A DNA stretch of 64,000 nucleotides from Cyrtodaria siliqua (GCA_037043455.1 JAWPHD010011456.1:1-64000); one strand, 5' to 3'; counted from the stretch's first letter, positions 1 through 9,116 are shown. Program-made: numbers and translations. Notes: generated from the sequence alone by a model not told the origin.

Positions 1-993
1 AAAAATAACAAGGAAATATTTGTTATTCAATAAACTTCTATTAAAAATGAGTTTTTAAGTTCACATAATTGTATTATATACACTAGGAAATATTTACAAG
101 CAGTTTTTATTTACATATAAGTATGTTATATGAGAAATGTGTCCATGAGACACACAGATACTCCCGTTGCAATGCAATGCAGTGACGTAAATGAAAGTTT
201 ACTTTTGGGACGTACATTATAGTGAAGACCTTTTAAAATTCCAAAACAAAATGTGCAAAAGTACAGGTGTTATGACACATATTACATGTTTCTAATAGCC
301 ACTTCACCAATCTACATGTACTATCAGCCTAAAACAGACAAGCCTAAAGCTGTTTTACCCCCTCGCCCTTTGGTGGAGGGGTCATACTATGGTGGCTACC
401 CAAACCTGCACAAAAGCCACGTGTCTGGTAACAGCTTCTTATCAGAAACTGTTGCCAGACATTTGAATTGTCTAGGTATATTCCGGATAAGTACAAGAAA
501 ATTTTGATGCTGAGCATCAATTTGTTGGTAGTATTTAGAACGAAAACTTTCAGAAATAGCAGGTGCTCGGGTATGGAGATTATCGAAGCTTGTAGCGTAT
601 ACATGTACCAATAATTTACGATGTAAAATTAATGTAAACACTCGTCATTGATTACAGATTTAATAATGTTAATAAAATGAAATAGTATAGGTAATATAAA
701 TATAAGCAATGTTTTGGTGATGAAAGCCTCCCATTATCAGACTGTACCGACATTCTGTTATCATTTAATATAACTTTACAAACAGATGCATGTACGGATT
801 TAATTATTTATTTTCTAGTATGTAAGTTTAATTATACCTTTGATGTATTGTTAATTAAGAAGTATGCAAATCCATTTGTATTTTTACATCTTTATATATA
901 ATACAAGCAATTATAGCAGAATCGTTATTATGTCTTTGGCAGAATGCACTATATGGCACGGTATAATATATCAATAAGGTAAGGGACAACATT
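1..993. other. Left flank of the Polinton, no gene recognised
   Basis: AT-rich DNA with only short, unconvincing open frames. The one structured part is a possible short repeat at about 131-390, listed separately. I see no exon, RNA gene or coding similarity in the rest. Confidence 0.5.
131..390. repeat. Possible short HINE-like repeat without tandem core
   Basis: It begins with a near-palindrome (GTGTCCATGAGACAC) followed by ACTCCC. The same arrangement occurs at 46931 (GTGTCCATGGGACAC then TTCCCCC) and 29212 (TTGTCCATGGGACAA then GGCTCCCCC). It ends in a stem-loop at about 357-382 (CCCCCTCGCC / GGTGGAGGGG). These match the two ends of the larger elements in this window, but there is no array of ~160 bp monomers between them. 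Boundaries are estimates. Confidence 0.3.
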
Positions 994-999
994 TTGTAA

Positions 1000-1273
1000 A
1001 TATATATGTATTTTGGGGTTTCTGTTGTAATTTTTTTTTTACCTCGAATTGCAGCAGAACGACCTCAAAATAAACACATATATAATAAATCACCATGAAA
1101 TGGTGATTTTACTTGATTTATTAAAACTTTTTTAAAATAGGGGTAGTGAAGATTGCAAGTTTAATTTTTTTTTATAAGTTATCAAAATTATAAAAATATT
1201 GCTTTTTTTGTAATATGAATATAAAATGTTTCTTTAATACAAAACAAATTTGTTGATTTGTTATCAAAATTAC
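1000..1273 (+). repeat. Polinton left terminal inverted repeat
   Basis: The inverted copy of 15500-15830. It includes a perfect hairpin at 1087-1109 (arms AAATCACCAT / ATGGTGATTT, 3-nt loop). Relative to the right copy it carries about 30 extra bases near 1195-1228 and lacks the 90-bp tandem duplication. Terminal repeats of this class are the presumed origins for protein-primed replication and the integrase substrate. Confidence 0.9.
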
Positions 1274-1328
1274 ACCCAAATCAACGAATAAACACGAATA
1301 TAATAAAATATGATTTTTTACTAGAAAA

Positions 1329-1616
1329 TCAAATTTCTATATGTTTCAGCCTATTACATTCAACAATATACGGCTTTACTACTTCCCAGTATCTATGTCT
1401 TAATCTAACTATATGAGCACCACAACCAACACAAATTTGATATTTTGCACTTGTACATTTTCCACATTTTAGACATGGTACAACTTTACTTTGCTTTATT
1501 CTGAATTTATGCAAACTGCAGTAGTTTGAATCTTTTGTTGGTTTATTTTTACAAGGTTCGTGATCTCCAACTTTGAGAAATTGGCAAATGTTTTCAATTT
1601 TCTTAGTGTTTTCCAT
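1329..1616 (-). CDS. Small Cys-rich zinc-binding protein of the Polinton
   Basis: A 95-residue protein next to the left terminal repeat, transcribed outward, divergent from the polymerase gene. It has two Cys clusters. The first, at about residues 11-36, follows C-x10-C-x9-C-x2-H (ending YCSLHK). The second, at about 48-65, is a CLKCGKC...CVGCG zinc-ribbon-like set. The tail is basic. A TATATAA box lies about 20 bases before the ATG, followed by an A-rich leader. This suggests a nucleic-acid-binding or regulatory protein, but I do not recognise a named family and the function is inferred only from the Cys pattern. Confidence 0.7.
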   Translation of the reverse strand: MENTKKIENICQFLKVGDHEPCKNKPTKDSNYCSLHKFRIKQSKVVPCLKCGKCTSAKYQICVGCGAHIVRLRHRYWEVVKPYIVECNRLKHIEI

Positions 1617-1691
1617 TTTCTTTTTCTTGTTTATATAATAAATATTTTTTTATATTAAATAAAAAAAAATAATATGATATATATTACAAAA

Positions 1692-4600
1692 ATGAGTACC
1701 GAAGACGTTCACTACATTTTACAATTACACCGGGAAGGAGTAATTAATAATGATCAGCTTAGAAAGGGGCTAGATGCTCTTAAAGAAGTTCCAAAGGAAA
1801 CTCCAAAAGAGGTTAATTCTCAAACATTAGAAAATTTACGCAAGAGACGACGTGCTAAGAAACAACGTAAACGAGAAAAGCAGAAATATGATAAATTACA
1901 AGATGAGCAAAATCAGAAATATGCTAAATCACGAGACAATGTTATAAATGAGTTGAAAGAGCTTAATGATAGAAAATCTAAAGAAGAATTAAAACTGGTT
2001 GACAAACCAATGTGTGGCTATTTCAAAGCATACGAGATATCTGCCGAAAAATACAAAGACCCTCAAAAACTATTTCGTGATAAAAAATCCATTATTACAA
2101 AACAAATAAGCAAAGAGCTGACAAAGATGGATGGATTAAAGTTTCAATTAGGTCTCACTGTAAATTTATTCAAAGATGATGGTGCTACAAAAAAATACAC
2201 CACAGCAGTATTACACAGCGAGCAAAATGCAATTTTAACCTCTGAAAAAATAAATGAGTTTTACGATGAATCATCTGCTTATATACAAGAGAGCCTTGAA
2301 AGATTTACAAACACAGCATCTGGATTGGAGATTGATCACTGTGTTACGTTTTACTTAAATTTTGCAAAGTATGAACCATTAAAAGGTTCTTCATATATTC
2401 CTTTGCCTAAAGTAGTATCTGATAAAAAAGCAATAATTAATGTCAATAATGAAGATAATAAGTGCTTGGAAATGGCATTGGTTTCTGCTTTGTGGTCTAA
2501 TAAAAATAATCCAACTAGGATATCTAGTTATAACAAACACATGGGTAAGTTGAATATGGATGGTATTGATTTTCCCACTCCAATTTCTCAAATAATCAAA
2601 GTAGAAAAACAAAATAATCTTGCTATCAACGTTTATGGATATACCATAACAGGAAAAAATAAAAAGGTATCTGTTTTTCCATATAAAATATCAGAACAAC
2701 CAAAAGATATTGAACGAATTAATTTGATCTTAATATCGGAATACACTGAAGTTGAATCAGAAAACGAAGACGATCCAAATAATGAAGAAGGAATTATAGA
2801 TGACAACTATAACCCTGATGATTATTCCAAAGAATCAAAAACATTAACAACAAAATATCACTATTGCTGGATTAAAAATTTGAATAGACTACTCTGGGAT
2901 CAAAACAAACACCATGGTCAAACTTACTTCTGCGATCGTTGCCTTCATGGCTATTCTGGAAAATTACTACTTACCAAACACAAAGAAGACTGTGATGGTA
3001 TTAACAAAAATTCTTGCAGAATAGAAATGCCAAAAGAAGGTAAAAATACTGTAAAATTTAAAAATCATCAAAATCAGATGCCTGTGCCTTATGCAATATA
3101 TGCTGATTTTGAGAGTATAATCAAACCAGAATCAATTAAATTTGGAAAGAAATCTGAAATCACAAGTGTGCACGAAGCTTGTGGATTTGGATATCAAGTT
3201 GTCAGATATGATGGTAAAACAGAAGAACCTGTTATTTACAGAGGTGAAGATACTGTTGAAAAGTTTTTAAATCACTTAGAATGTGAAAAGAGCAACATTA
3301 ATAAAATATTTGCTCACCCAAAACCCTTAATTATGACACAACAAAATGAGGAAGATTATGAAAAAGCAACACACTGCTGGATATGCGAAAATGAAATAGG
3401 TAGGAAATGTGGCAAAAACTGTAAAGTAAGAGATCACTGTCATTTTACAGGAGAATACAGAGGTGCAGCACATAAAAACTGCAACCTAAAGCTGAAAATA
3501 AAACCAAACAAAACACCTATACCTGTTATATTTCACAACCTCAAAGGATATGATAGTCATCTTATAATGCAAAAAATACATAAAATGACAGGTAATATTA
3601 CATGCATTCCAAACAACGCTGAAAAGTATATTTCATTTAGTGCCGGACAACTTAGATTTTTGGATAGCTTTCAATTTATGGCTTCGTCTTTGGAAAAATT
3701 GGTTAAAGCAACAGACAAATCTGATTTCAAAATTACCAAAAATCAGTTTGGGGAACAAACAGATTTACTTTTACGAAAAGGTGTTTATCCATACGAATAT
3801 ATGGACAGTATGGAAAGATTTAAGGAAACGCAATTACCACCTATAGAAAAGTTTTACAGTAGTCTCTCAGATGAAAGTATAAGTCCTGAAGATTACGAAT
3901 ATGCTCAAAAAATATGGAAAGAGTTTAACTGTAAAACTCTTGGAGACTATCATGATTTATATCTAAAAACTGATGTAACTCTGTTAGCAGATGTGTTTCA
4001 AACTTTTAGAAAAACATGTATGAATGCATACAAACTTGATGCTTTACATTACTACACAGCACCTGGATTATTTTTGGATGCTTTACTTAAACATTCAAAA
4101 ATAGAATTGGAACTTTTGACAGACATTGACATGCACTTATTTATAGAAAAAGGAATGCGTGGTGGAATTAGTAATGTATCAAAACGATATGCCAAAGCAA
4201 ACAATCCATATGTAGCTGATTATAACCCTAACGAGGAAAACAACTTTTTAATGTATTATGATGCCTGTAACCTCTATGGTTGGGCAATGAGTCAGCCACT
4301 TCCATATTCTGGCTTTAAGTGGGGGGAATCAGGAAAGTTGCCAGAGTCAAAAGAAGGAAAAGGATATTTTGCAGAAGTTGATTTGGAATATCCTAAAGAA
4401 CTTCATGAATCTCATAATGACTATCCACTTGCACCGGAAAGATTAGCAGTAAAAAAAGAATGGTTGTCTAAATACCAGACAGATCTGTTAGAAAATAATA
4501 GCATGATAAATACAGAACAGCTAGTCCCAAATCTTATGGACAAAGAAAAATATGTGATACATCACAAAACCCTGGAACTGTATTTATCTTTGGGTATGAA

Positions 4601-5504
4601 ACTAAAGAAAGTACACAGAGTATTAAAATTTAATGAAAAACCATGGATGGCATCATACATAAATCTAAACACAGAACTTAGGAAAAAAGCTAAATCACCC
4701 TTTGAAAAAGATTTTTACAAACTTGCGAACAACTCTGTGTTTGGCAAAACAATGGAAAATCTACGCAAGCGGACTGATATAAAACTAGTCAGAACTGACG
4801 GCTCTGAAAATGAAAAAATAAGAAAAATAATAGCCAAACCCAACTTTAACAGGCGTATAAAATGTTCAGATGAATTATCAGCAGTGCATGTAAACAAAAC
4901 AAAATTAACATTAAACAAACCAATTTATGTTGGAATGGCAGTATTGGATTTATCAAAGTACCATATGTATGATTGGTATTATAATACTTTGAAAAAAAGG
5001 TACAAAAATAACTGTACTTTATTATACACAGATACTGACAGCTTGCTTGTAGACATCAAAACAGATGATGCATACAAAGACATGGCTGAAATGAAAGATG
5101 AGTATGATCTAAGTGATTATCCTCAAAATCACCCAATGCATGATGATACAAACAAAAAAGTATTGGGTAAAATGAAAGACGAATGTGCTGGTGTTGCTAT
5201 AGCTGAGTATGTTGGATTAAGACCCAAGCTATATTCTATTTTGAGAGCGGATGAACAACTTATTAAAAAAGCAAAGGGTGTAAAATCTTATGTAGTCAAA
5301 AAACAAATAAATTTTGAAAACTACAAGGATGCACTTTTTAACAAGAAAAAATATAACCATGAAATGAATATGATGCGATCAATAAAACATCAAATATATG
5401 GCATAACAGTAAACAAAGTTACATTATCACCATTTTACTCAAAAAGATACATCCGAGAAGATGGAATTACAACTGATGCATATGGTTTCTATAAAAACTT
5501 ATGA
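1692..5504 (+). CDS. Protein-primed family B DNA polymerase (Polinton PolB)
   Basis: Replicates the element from its ends. From the Met at 1692 (1270 residues) the order is a basic coiled-coil start (about 35-95), a conserved N-terminal domain (about 255-400), a C2H2-like finger (414-436), then 3'-5' exonuclease motifs: ExoI YADFE (D472, E474), ExoII NLKGYD (616-621) and ExoIII YLKTD (757-761). Between ExoI and ExoII sits an HNH/endonuclease VII-like insert (VRDHCHFTGEYRGAAH, about 579-594, with paired Cys). Polymerase motifs follow: A, YYDACNLYG (D857); B, KLANNSVFGK (from 1010); C, YTDTDS (D1114, D1116). All expected catalytic residues are present. An in-frame ATG at 1674 lies inside an AT-rich promoter-like run; 1692 has the A-run leader seen at other genes here. 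It overlaps the integrase 3' end by 16 bases. Confidence 0.95.
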   Translation: MSTEDVHYILQLHREGVINNDQLRKGLDALKEVPKETPKEVNSQTLENLRKRRRAKKQRKREKQKYDKLQDEQNQKYAKSRDNVINELKELNDRKSKEELKLVDKPMCGYFKAYEISAEKYKDPQKLFRDKKSIITKQISKELTKMDGLKFQLGLTVNLFKDDGATKKYTTAVLHSEQNAILTSEKINEFYDESSAYIQESLERFTNTASGLEIDHCVTFYLNFAKYEPLKGSSYIPLPKVVSDKKAIINVNNEDNKCLEMALVSALWSNKNNPTRISSYNKHMGKLNMDGIDFPTPISQIIKVEKQNNLAINVYGYTITGKNKKVSVFPYKISEQPKDIERINLILISEYTEVESENEDDPNNEEGIIDDNYNPDDYSKESKTLTTKYHYCWIKNLNRLLWDQNKHHGQTYFCDRCLHGYSGKLLLTKHKEDCDGINKNSCRIEMPKEGKNTVKFKNHQNQMPVPYAIYADFESIIKPESIKFGKKSEITSVHEACGFGYQVVRYDGKTEEPVIYRGEDTVEKFLNHLECEKSNINKIFAHPKPLIMTQQNEEDYEKATHCWICENEIGRKCGKNCKVRDHCHFTGEYRGAAHKNCNLKLKIKPNKTPIPVIFHNLKGYDSHLIMQKIHKMTGNITCIPNNAEKYISFSAGQLRFLDSFQFMASSLEKLVKATDKSDFKITKNQFGEQTDLLLRKGVYPYEYMDSMERFKETQLPPIEKFYSSLSDESISPEDYEYAQKIWKEFNCKTLGDYHDLYLKTDVTLLADVFQTFRKTCMNAYKLDALHYYTAPGLFLDALLKHSKIELELLTDIDMHLFIEKGMRGGISNVSKRYAKANNPYVADYNPNEENNFLMYYDACNLYGWAMSQPLPYSGFKWGESGKLPESKEGKGYFAEVDLEYPKELHESHNDYPLAPERLAVKKEWLSKYQTDLLENNSMINTEQLVPNLMDKEKYVIHHKTLELYLSLGMKLKKVHRVLKFNEKPWMASYINLNTELRKKAKSPFEKDFYKLANNSVFGKTMENLRKRTDIKLVRTDGSENEKIRKIIAKPNFNRRIKCSDELSAVHVNKTKLTLNKPIYVGMAVLDLSKYHMYDWYYNTLKKRYKNNCTLLYTDTDSLLVDIKTDDAYKDMAEMKDEYDLSDYPQNHPMHDDTNKKVLGKMKDECAGVAIAEYVGLRPKLYSILRADEQLIKKAKGVKSYVVKKQINFENYKDALFNKKKYNHEMNMMRSIKHQIYGITVNKVTLSPFYSKRYIREDGITTDAYGFYKNL

Positions 5505-6403
5505 ATTTGGGTATCAGCAGGAACAATAAGTAATTCTTCTTTGACAAATCCTCTCTGTGGCGCTGGTGCTTTCAAATAATAAACTCTTATACCTTGCGTC
5601 ACCATATAACTTTTAATCTTGTGAATATCTACACTCCACATTGGATCAGTTGCTCTGCGTCTTCCACCTTCTTGTTCCCCGGGTTGATATAAATATCTTA
5701 CACTTGCATTCATACAGATAGGATCATCTTTTAATATTTTTGTTTCAACAGGAGAGGGCTTTTTTGTCTCCGAATTTATGGCTTTAACAACTTCTGGTAA
5801 TCTCTTTACCCATTCTCTATTACGTTTTTTGGAATCTATTTCCTTAGCATACTGATAGCCAAACAATCTTTCAGCTAATGTTCTGTTAACTCTTTTCACT
5901 AAAGCTTGGTCTCTGTGTATTTCTGTTCTGCCTCGTCTGATATTTACTTTGTGTTTTGACATCAACTGTGATACTGCACCCATAAATTCTCTGCCTGGGT
6001 CTACTTGTAATAACTTTGGATATTTCAAATGTCGACTGTATATATTCTCAAATGCTTTAGCAACTTCTTTACTATCCTTGGAAGTTAGTGGCTCTGCTTC
6101 TTTGTATCTACTTGCAATATCAACCACAGTCAACGCATATTTATATGTCTTGCGTCCACGACCAATCCCAAAAGTATCATGCGGTAAAAATAACAAATCA
6201 GCTTGATGCACTCCATTATTAGTAGAAACATCAAACCTGGGTCTAACTATTTTCTTTGGCGCAGGTAAATAAATTTGCCACACAGCTTGTTTCTTTAAAA
6301 ATTCTAATGCCTTTTTTTCACTGACACCAGCCTCTTTTGCTAATTTTTTAACTGCTGTGTAACCTCTCCAAAATCCTTTTGGGCTGTAATAAATCTTTTC
6401 CAT
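5489..6403 (-). CDS. Retroviral-type (RVE) integrase, catalytic Glu replaced
   Basis: Should insert the element DNA with a 6-bp stagger. The 304-residue protein has an N-terminal helical domain (1-50), an RNase H-like core and a C-terminal SH3/chromo-like end (about 250-300, YYLKAPAPQRGFVKEELL). D69 (HQADLLFLP) and D135 (LQVDPGREF) match the first two acidic residues. At the position of the third, in the helix read QALVKRVNRTL, the residue is Lys170 (AAA, 5894-5896) where the DDE family has Glu. The frame is otherwise intact. This copy is therefore probably catalytically dead unless another Glu substitutes or it is a sequencing error. It converges on the polymerase with a 16-bp overlap. Confidence 0.93.
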   Translation of the reverse strand: MEKIYYSPKGFWRGYTAVKKLAKEAGVSEKKALEFLKKQAVWQIYLPAPKKIVRPRFDVSTNNGVHQADLLFLPHDTFGIGRGRKTYKYALTVVDIASRYKEAEPLTSKDSKEVAKAFENIYSRHLKYPKLLQVDPGREFMGAVSQLMSKHKVNIRRGRTEIHRDQALVKRVNRTLAERLFGYQYAKEIDSKKRNREWVKRLPEVVKAINSETKKPSPVETKILKDDPICMNASVRYLYQPGEQEGGRRRATDPMWSVDIHKIKSYMVTQGIRVYYLKAPAPQRGFVKEELLIVPADTQIHKFL

Positions 6404-6447
6404 TTTTTTCTACTAAAGATTAAACTTTATATAACTATAAAGAAAAA

Positions 6448-6759
6448 ATGGAAATCACAACTGCACAATTTGATGAACTGCTTGAAGAGCAATATCAAAA
6501 TAGCACAAAGAAATGGACAGACTTGGAACTAAATAAAATATACAAAATTACAGATACGAAAATAGTAGATACTGAATATGGTCCATCCATGGTATTGACA
6601 TTATTAGACAATGGTGAAGTATGGGCACCTGATCATCTTAAAAATAAATTAGAGAAGAGTGCTAAACCACCATATTATATTCGACCACTTGGATTGAAAC
6701 CATGTAAAAACAACAACAAAAATAGGTATCATGCATATGACTTAGTCTTTTCAAAGTAA
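6448..6759 (+). CDS. Small Polinton protein, possible OB-fold ssDNA-binding protein
   Basis: 103 residues, divergent from the integrase, with only 44 bases between the two starts; TTATATAAC and an A-run precede the ATG. The sequence alternates short beta-like stretches (KIYKITDTKIVDTEYG, MVLTLLDNGEVWAPDHL, YYIRPLGLKPC), with aromatic and basic residues near the end. Size, composition and the pattern resemble small OB-fold proteins; a replication ssDNA-binding role is an inference from shape only. I do not recognise a named family. Confidence 0.65.
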   Translation: MEITTAQFDELLEEQYQNSTKKWTDLELNKIYKITDTKIVDTEYGPSMVLTLLDNGEVWAPDHLKNKLEKSAKPPYYIRPLGLKPCKNNNKNRYHAYDLVFSK

Positions 6760-6820
6760 ACTTAGTCATTTCAAATCCAAAAAAGTCTAAAGTAATTATA
6801 GTTTTTAACTATTTTTTTTT

Positions 6821-7240
6821 TTATGAAATCAATTTGTACGCCACAAATCCAGTTGCAGCCATGCCCACCACAATAAACGTAATTTCTCTATTCTGTTGAT
6901 CCGGAGATGGTGTATAAAAATCACTCAACTTGGGCTCCGGTTCCAAAAGTAAATGTTTGCCAGTTATGTAATAGTACTGTTTCATAGCCTGATCCACATC
7001 ATCAAAAGTCTGCTCTGCATGATGTTCTTTTTGTAGTTGTTTATTAATAAAATCTAATCTCTCTGTTCTTTATTTATTCCACTCCACTTGTGCTGCGTTT
7101 AATTGTTCCACTGCTTTGTCATGCCTTTGTCTTTCCTCATCTGAATGACTTCCCATTTTCGAAAAGAAATAATTTGAACCGCTAAACGCCAATGCATTTG
7201 TTAATGCGCCACCTATCATCATTGCTACTGCACTTGCCAT
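6821..7240 (-). pseudogene. Small two-membrane-segment Polinton gene with in-frame nonsense codon
   Basis: An open frame of 139 codons from ATG at 7240 to TAA at 6821-6823, interrupted by one in-frame TAA at codon 57 (7070-7072). The first part has a small-residue-rich hydrophobic segment (residues 2-25, MIGGALTNALAFSG). The middle is charged and probably coiled (38-85). The end has a second hydrophobic segment (about 119-136). It has the usual AT-rich TATA-like start region. It sits in a run of small minus-strand genes (7266, 7537, 7898). It could be a virion membrane protein; the family is unnamed to me. Confidence 0.65.
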
Positions 7241-7265
7241 TTTTTTATATATATATTTTTTAAAA

Positions 7266-7502
7266 TTATTTCATAATATCCGCAGGAATAATACCTTGCT
7301 TAATCAACATATCCTTTGTAGCCATTGCTAACATTATATCCACAGACAGCATCCCAACATCTACCATATTAAAATCCACTTTAGGTGCTGGTCTTTTTAG
7401 TATTTTTCTGCCAATTTCAGAATATCCAACAGTTAGAAGTGTTTCCACTCCAGCATGATACATCATATTTACAATTTGTTTTCCGTCAATACTTGCTGCC
7501 AT
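7266..7502 (-). CDS. Small hydrophobic Polinton protein, unknown function
   Basis: 78 residues with long hydrophobic or amphipathic helices (VETLLTVGYSEIGRKIL, VDVGMLSVDIMLAMATKDML), no Cys, no obvious catalytic residues. It has its own TATA-like sequence and a run of A before the ATG. It lies in the minus-strand cluster of small genes between the replication and capsid modules, which suggests a structural or membrane-associated role. Function unknown. Confidence 0.6.
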   Translation of the reverse strand: MAASIDGKQIVNMMYHAGVETLLTVGYSEIGRKILKRPAPKVDFNMVDVGMLSVDIMLAMATKDMLIKQGIIPADIMK

Positions 7503-7536
7503 TTTTTTTATATGATTATTTTTTTAAAATAAATTA

Positions 7537-7929
7537 TTAAAAATCAAACGGGTCTTTTGGTACAACATGAACAGGTTTCACAGTTACAGGTTGTGTAGCA
7601 GATTTTTTGTTATAAATATACAAACCCAACCCAGCAATGCCTAATAAAACCAGACACGGTGGAATATAATTTTTGTATACATTTATTTTGATTTTTTCTG
7701 GTTCTTCTTCACCTATTGTTATTTTTGTTATCTGTCCTGCATCTCTTGCATCTTGTGCATCCTGTGCATCTTGCTCTGTCTGAAGCAAACGCTTTGCCTT
7801 CCTTGCCGCTGCTCCTTTTTTTCCAGCCTCTACTCGTTTTAGATATTTTACTTTTTGTTGTTTAACAGATTGTGTATCAACTTCAACTGGTATAACTTCA
7901 CTCTCTTGGTTCTCCACTTGGTTCTCCAT
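7537..7929 (-). CDS. Basic single-pass membrane protein of the Polinton
   Basis: 130 residues. An acidic N-terminus is followed by a very basic stretch at about 25-47 (RVEAGKKGAAARKAKR), an Ala/Asp/Gln repeat (DAQDAQDARDA, 52-64), one membrane segment at about 92-108 (CLVLLGIAGLGLYIY) and a short Lys/Val/Pro tail ending DPFDF. The basic stretch could bind DNA, and with the membrane anchor it may link packaged DNA to a membrane or shell; that is inference. Its start overlaps the 3' end of the next upstream gene by 32 bases. Confidence 0.65.
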   Translation of the reverse strand: MENQVENQESEVIPVEVDTQSVKQQKVKYLKRVEAGKKGAAARKAKRLLQTEQDAQDAQDARDAGQITKITIGEEEPEKIKINVYKNYIPPCLVLLGIAGLGLYIYNKKSATQPVTVKPVHVVPKDPFDF

Positions 7930-8395
7930 TTATATTATCTATAATTTTATTTTTATTAAAATCAATATGTCTAACAGTTGTCAGTATTGCTGTAAATGGT
8001 GCTAAGCACATTCCATACCTGTAATACAACTCACAACAAGCGCTTGTCAAAGCATGATTAATAAATGGGTCTTCCTCCAAATCTTCTATCAGCTTTGGTG
8101 GACTGGTTACATTAAAATATTTTGATACTCCCATCACATACAAGTTAATAAAAGAATTGCCTAAAGTTTTAGTCATGCTTGCCCCAAGCCTTGCTTCATA
8201 TCTGCAGTAAAGTTTGTTAATTTCATCTGGTGGCATGCCATCTATGTTTGTGAGTTGTATGTCTTTACCCAAATATTGACGACTACCGCCGACAGCCACT
8301 ATGGCTGATAATCTTTCTTTTTTTGTTTCTTGTTGCTTTGATTCATCTGGTTCCGTCTGTTCCGATATATTTTGTAATAGTTCTTCCGCATTCAT
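7898..8395 (-). CDS. Polinton protein of unknown function
   Basis: 165 residues from the Met at 8395. The open frame extends 46 codons further up to 8533, but that part is hydrophobic, repetitive and lies in the AT-rich spacer. The 8395 ATG has the TATA plus A-run leader typical of this element, so I choose it. The protein has an acidic, Gln-rich N-terminus, then a conserved-looking helical region (DEINKLYCRYEARLGASM, about 60-80) and a hydrophobic Cys-containing segment near residues 120-145. No motif that I can name; the Cys and His residues do not form a recognisable adenain-type protease pattern. Confidence 0.6.
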   Translation of the reverse strand: MNAEELLQNISEQTEPDESKQQETKKERLSAIVAVGGSRQYLGKDIQLTNIDGMPPDEINKLYCRYEARLGASMTKTLGNSFINLYVMGVSKYFNVTSPPKLIEDLEEDPFINHALTSACCELYYRYGMCLAPFTAILTTVRHIDFNKNKIIDNINGEPSGEPRE

Positions 8396-8741
8396 TTTTA
8401 TATTATTAATCTTATTTTTTATCTTGAAATAAATATAAAATACAAAACAACTAGCAGCGATATTCATGCAACTAGTAATTGTTAGTATTGTTAATAGCAT
8501 TGTTATTAATATTACTATTTTTTCTATTAACATTATTAATTTGCTGCAAGCATTGCTATTAACATTGCTACTTTGCTATGAGCAATGCTATTAGCAATAC
8601 TATATTCATGGTCAGTATTGCTATTAACATTGCTACTTTGCTGTTAGTATTACTATTAGCAACAGTTGTAAAAAAAAAGGTATTATACCTGCGTAAAATA
8701 AATATATTTTGTAATAATAAAAAAATATTATATAAGAAAAA
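8396..8741. other. AT-rich spacer with a 65-bp direct repeat inside the Polinton
   Basis: A 346-bp gap between divergent genes. It contains ATTGCTATTAACATTGCTAC twice (8552 and 8617, period 65 bp) and many shorter ATTGCTATTA-type repeats and near-inverted copies such as AGCAATGCTATTAGCAAT. A TATATAA box and A-run near 8730 form the promoter-like start of the 8742 gene. This is the largest non-coding gap inside the element, so a regulatory or replication role is possible but not shown. Confidence 0.5.
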
Positions 8742-9116
8742 ATGGATTTGAAAATAACAGACGGTGAGAATAGTGATTATAACAAAAATAAAATAGCACT
8801 GGATGTTATGACAAGAGATGACGTAAAATGTTGTATATGTGTTTCAGAAAGTAAGTTTTTACAAACGTACGAAAAAGGTGCACAGGAAACGCCTGTAATT
8901 TCTGTGACAAAGGATGGTGTAGAATATTTTATATGTGAGCCAAGAGGGTATGTTTTACAAGCCCCGGAAAACATGAGTAGTGCTGTTGTACCAATATTGG
9001 CTAGTGTATTGAGTGTATGGGTTATATGGGACCCTCTAGTTTTTATTTTTAAAAAAATTATTCAACCCAATAACCAGTTGGTTGGTCAGTCCTCAAAATT
9101 AACTTCGAATATTTAG
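8742..9116 (+). CDS. Single-pass membrane protein of the Polinton, unknown function
   Basis: 124 residues, starting just after TATATAAGAAAAA. The soluble part (1-75) has Cys-Cys-Ile-Cys near residue 30 and beta-like stretches (TPVISVTKDGVEYFICEP). A membrane segment follows at about 80-105 (AVVPILASVLSVWVIWDPLV), then a basic tail. Its last 59 bases overlap the 3' end of the packaging ATPase gene on the other strand. Possibly a virion or cell-membrane component; unnamed family. Confidence 0.6.
   Translation: MDLKITDGENSDYNKNKIALDVMTRDDVKCCICVSESKFLQTYEKGAQETPVISVTKDGVEYFICEPRGYVLQAPENMSSAVVPILASVLSVWVIWDPLVFIFKKIIQPNNQLVGQSSKLTSNI

Noticed and set aside
5489..6403. Integrase as part of a retrovirus or LTR retrotransposon
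   Set aside because: No gag, protease or reverse transcriptase nearby; the flanking polymerase, capsid and packaging genes and terminal inverted repeats show a Polinton.
8396..8533. N-terminal hydrophobic extension of the 7898-8395 gene as a signal peptide
   Set aside because: Located in AT-rich repetitive spacer; the internal ATG has the TATA and A-run leader typical of this element.
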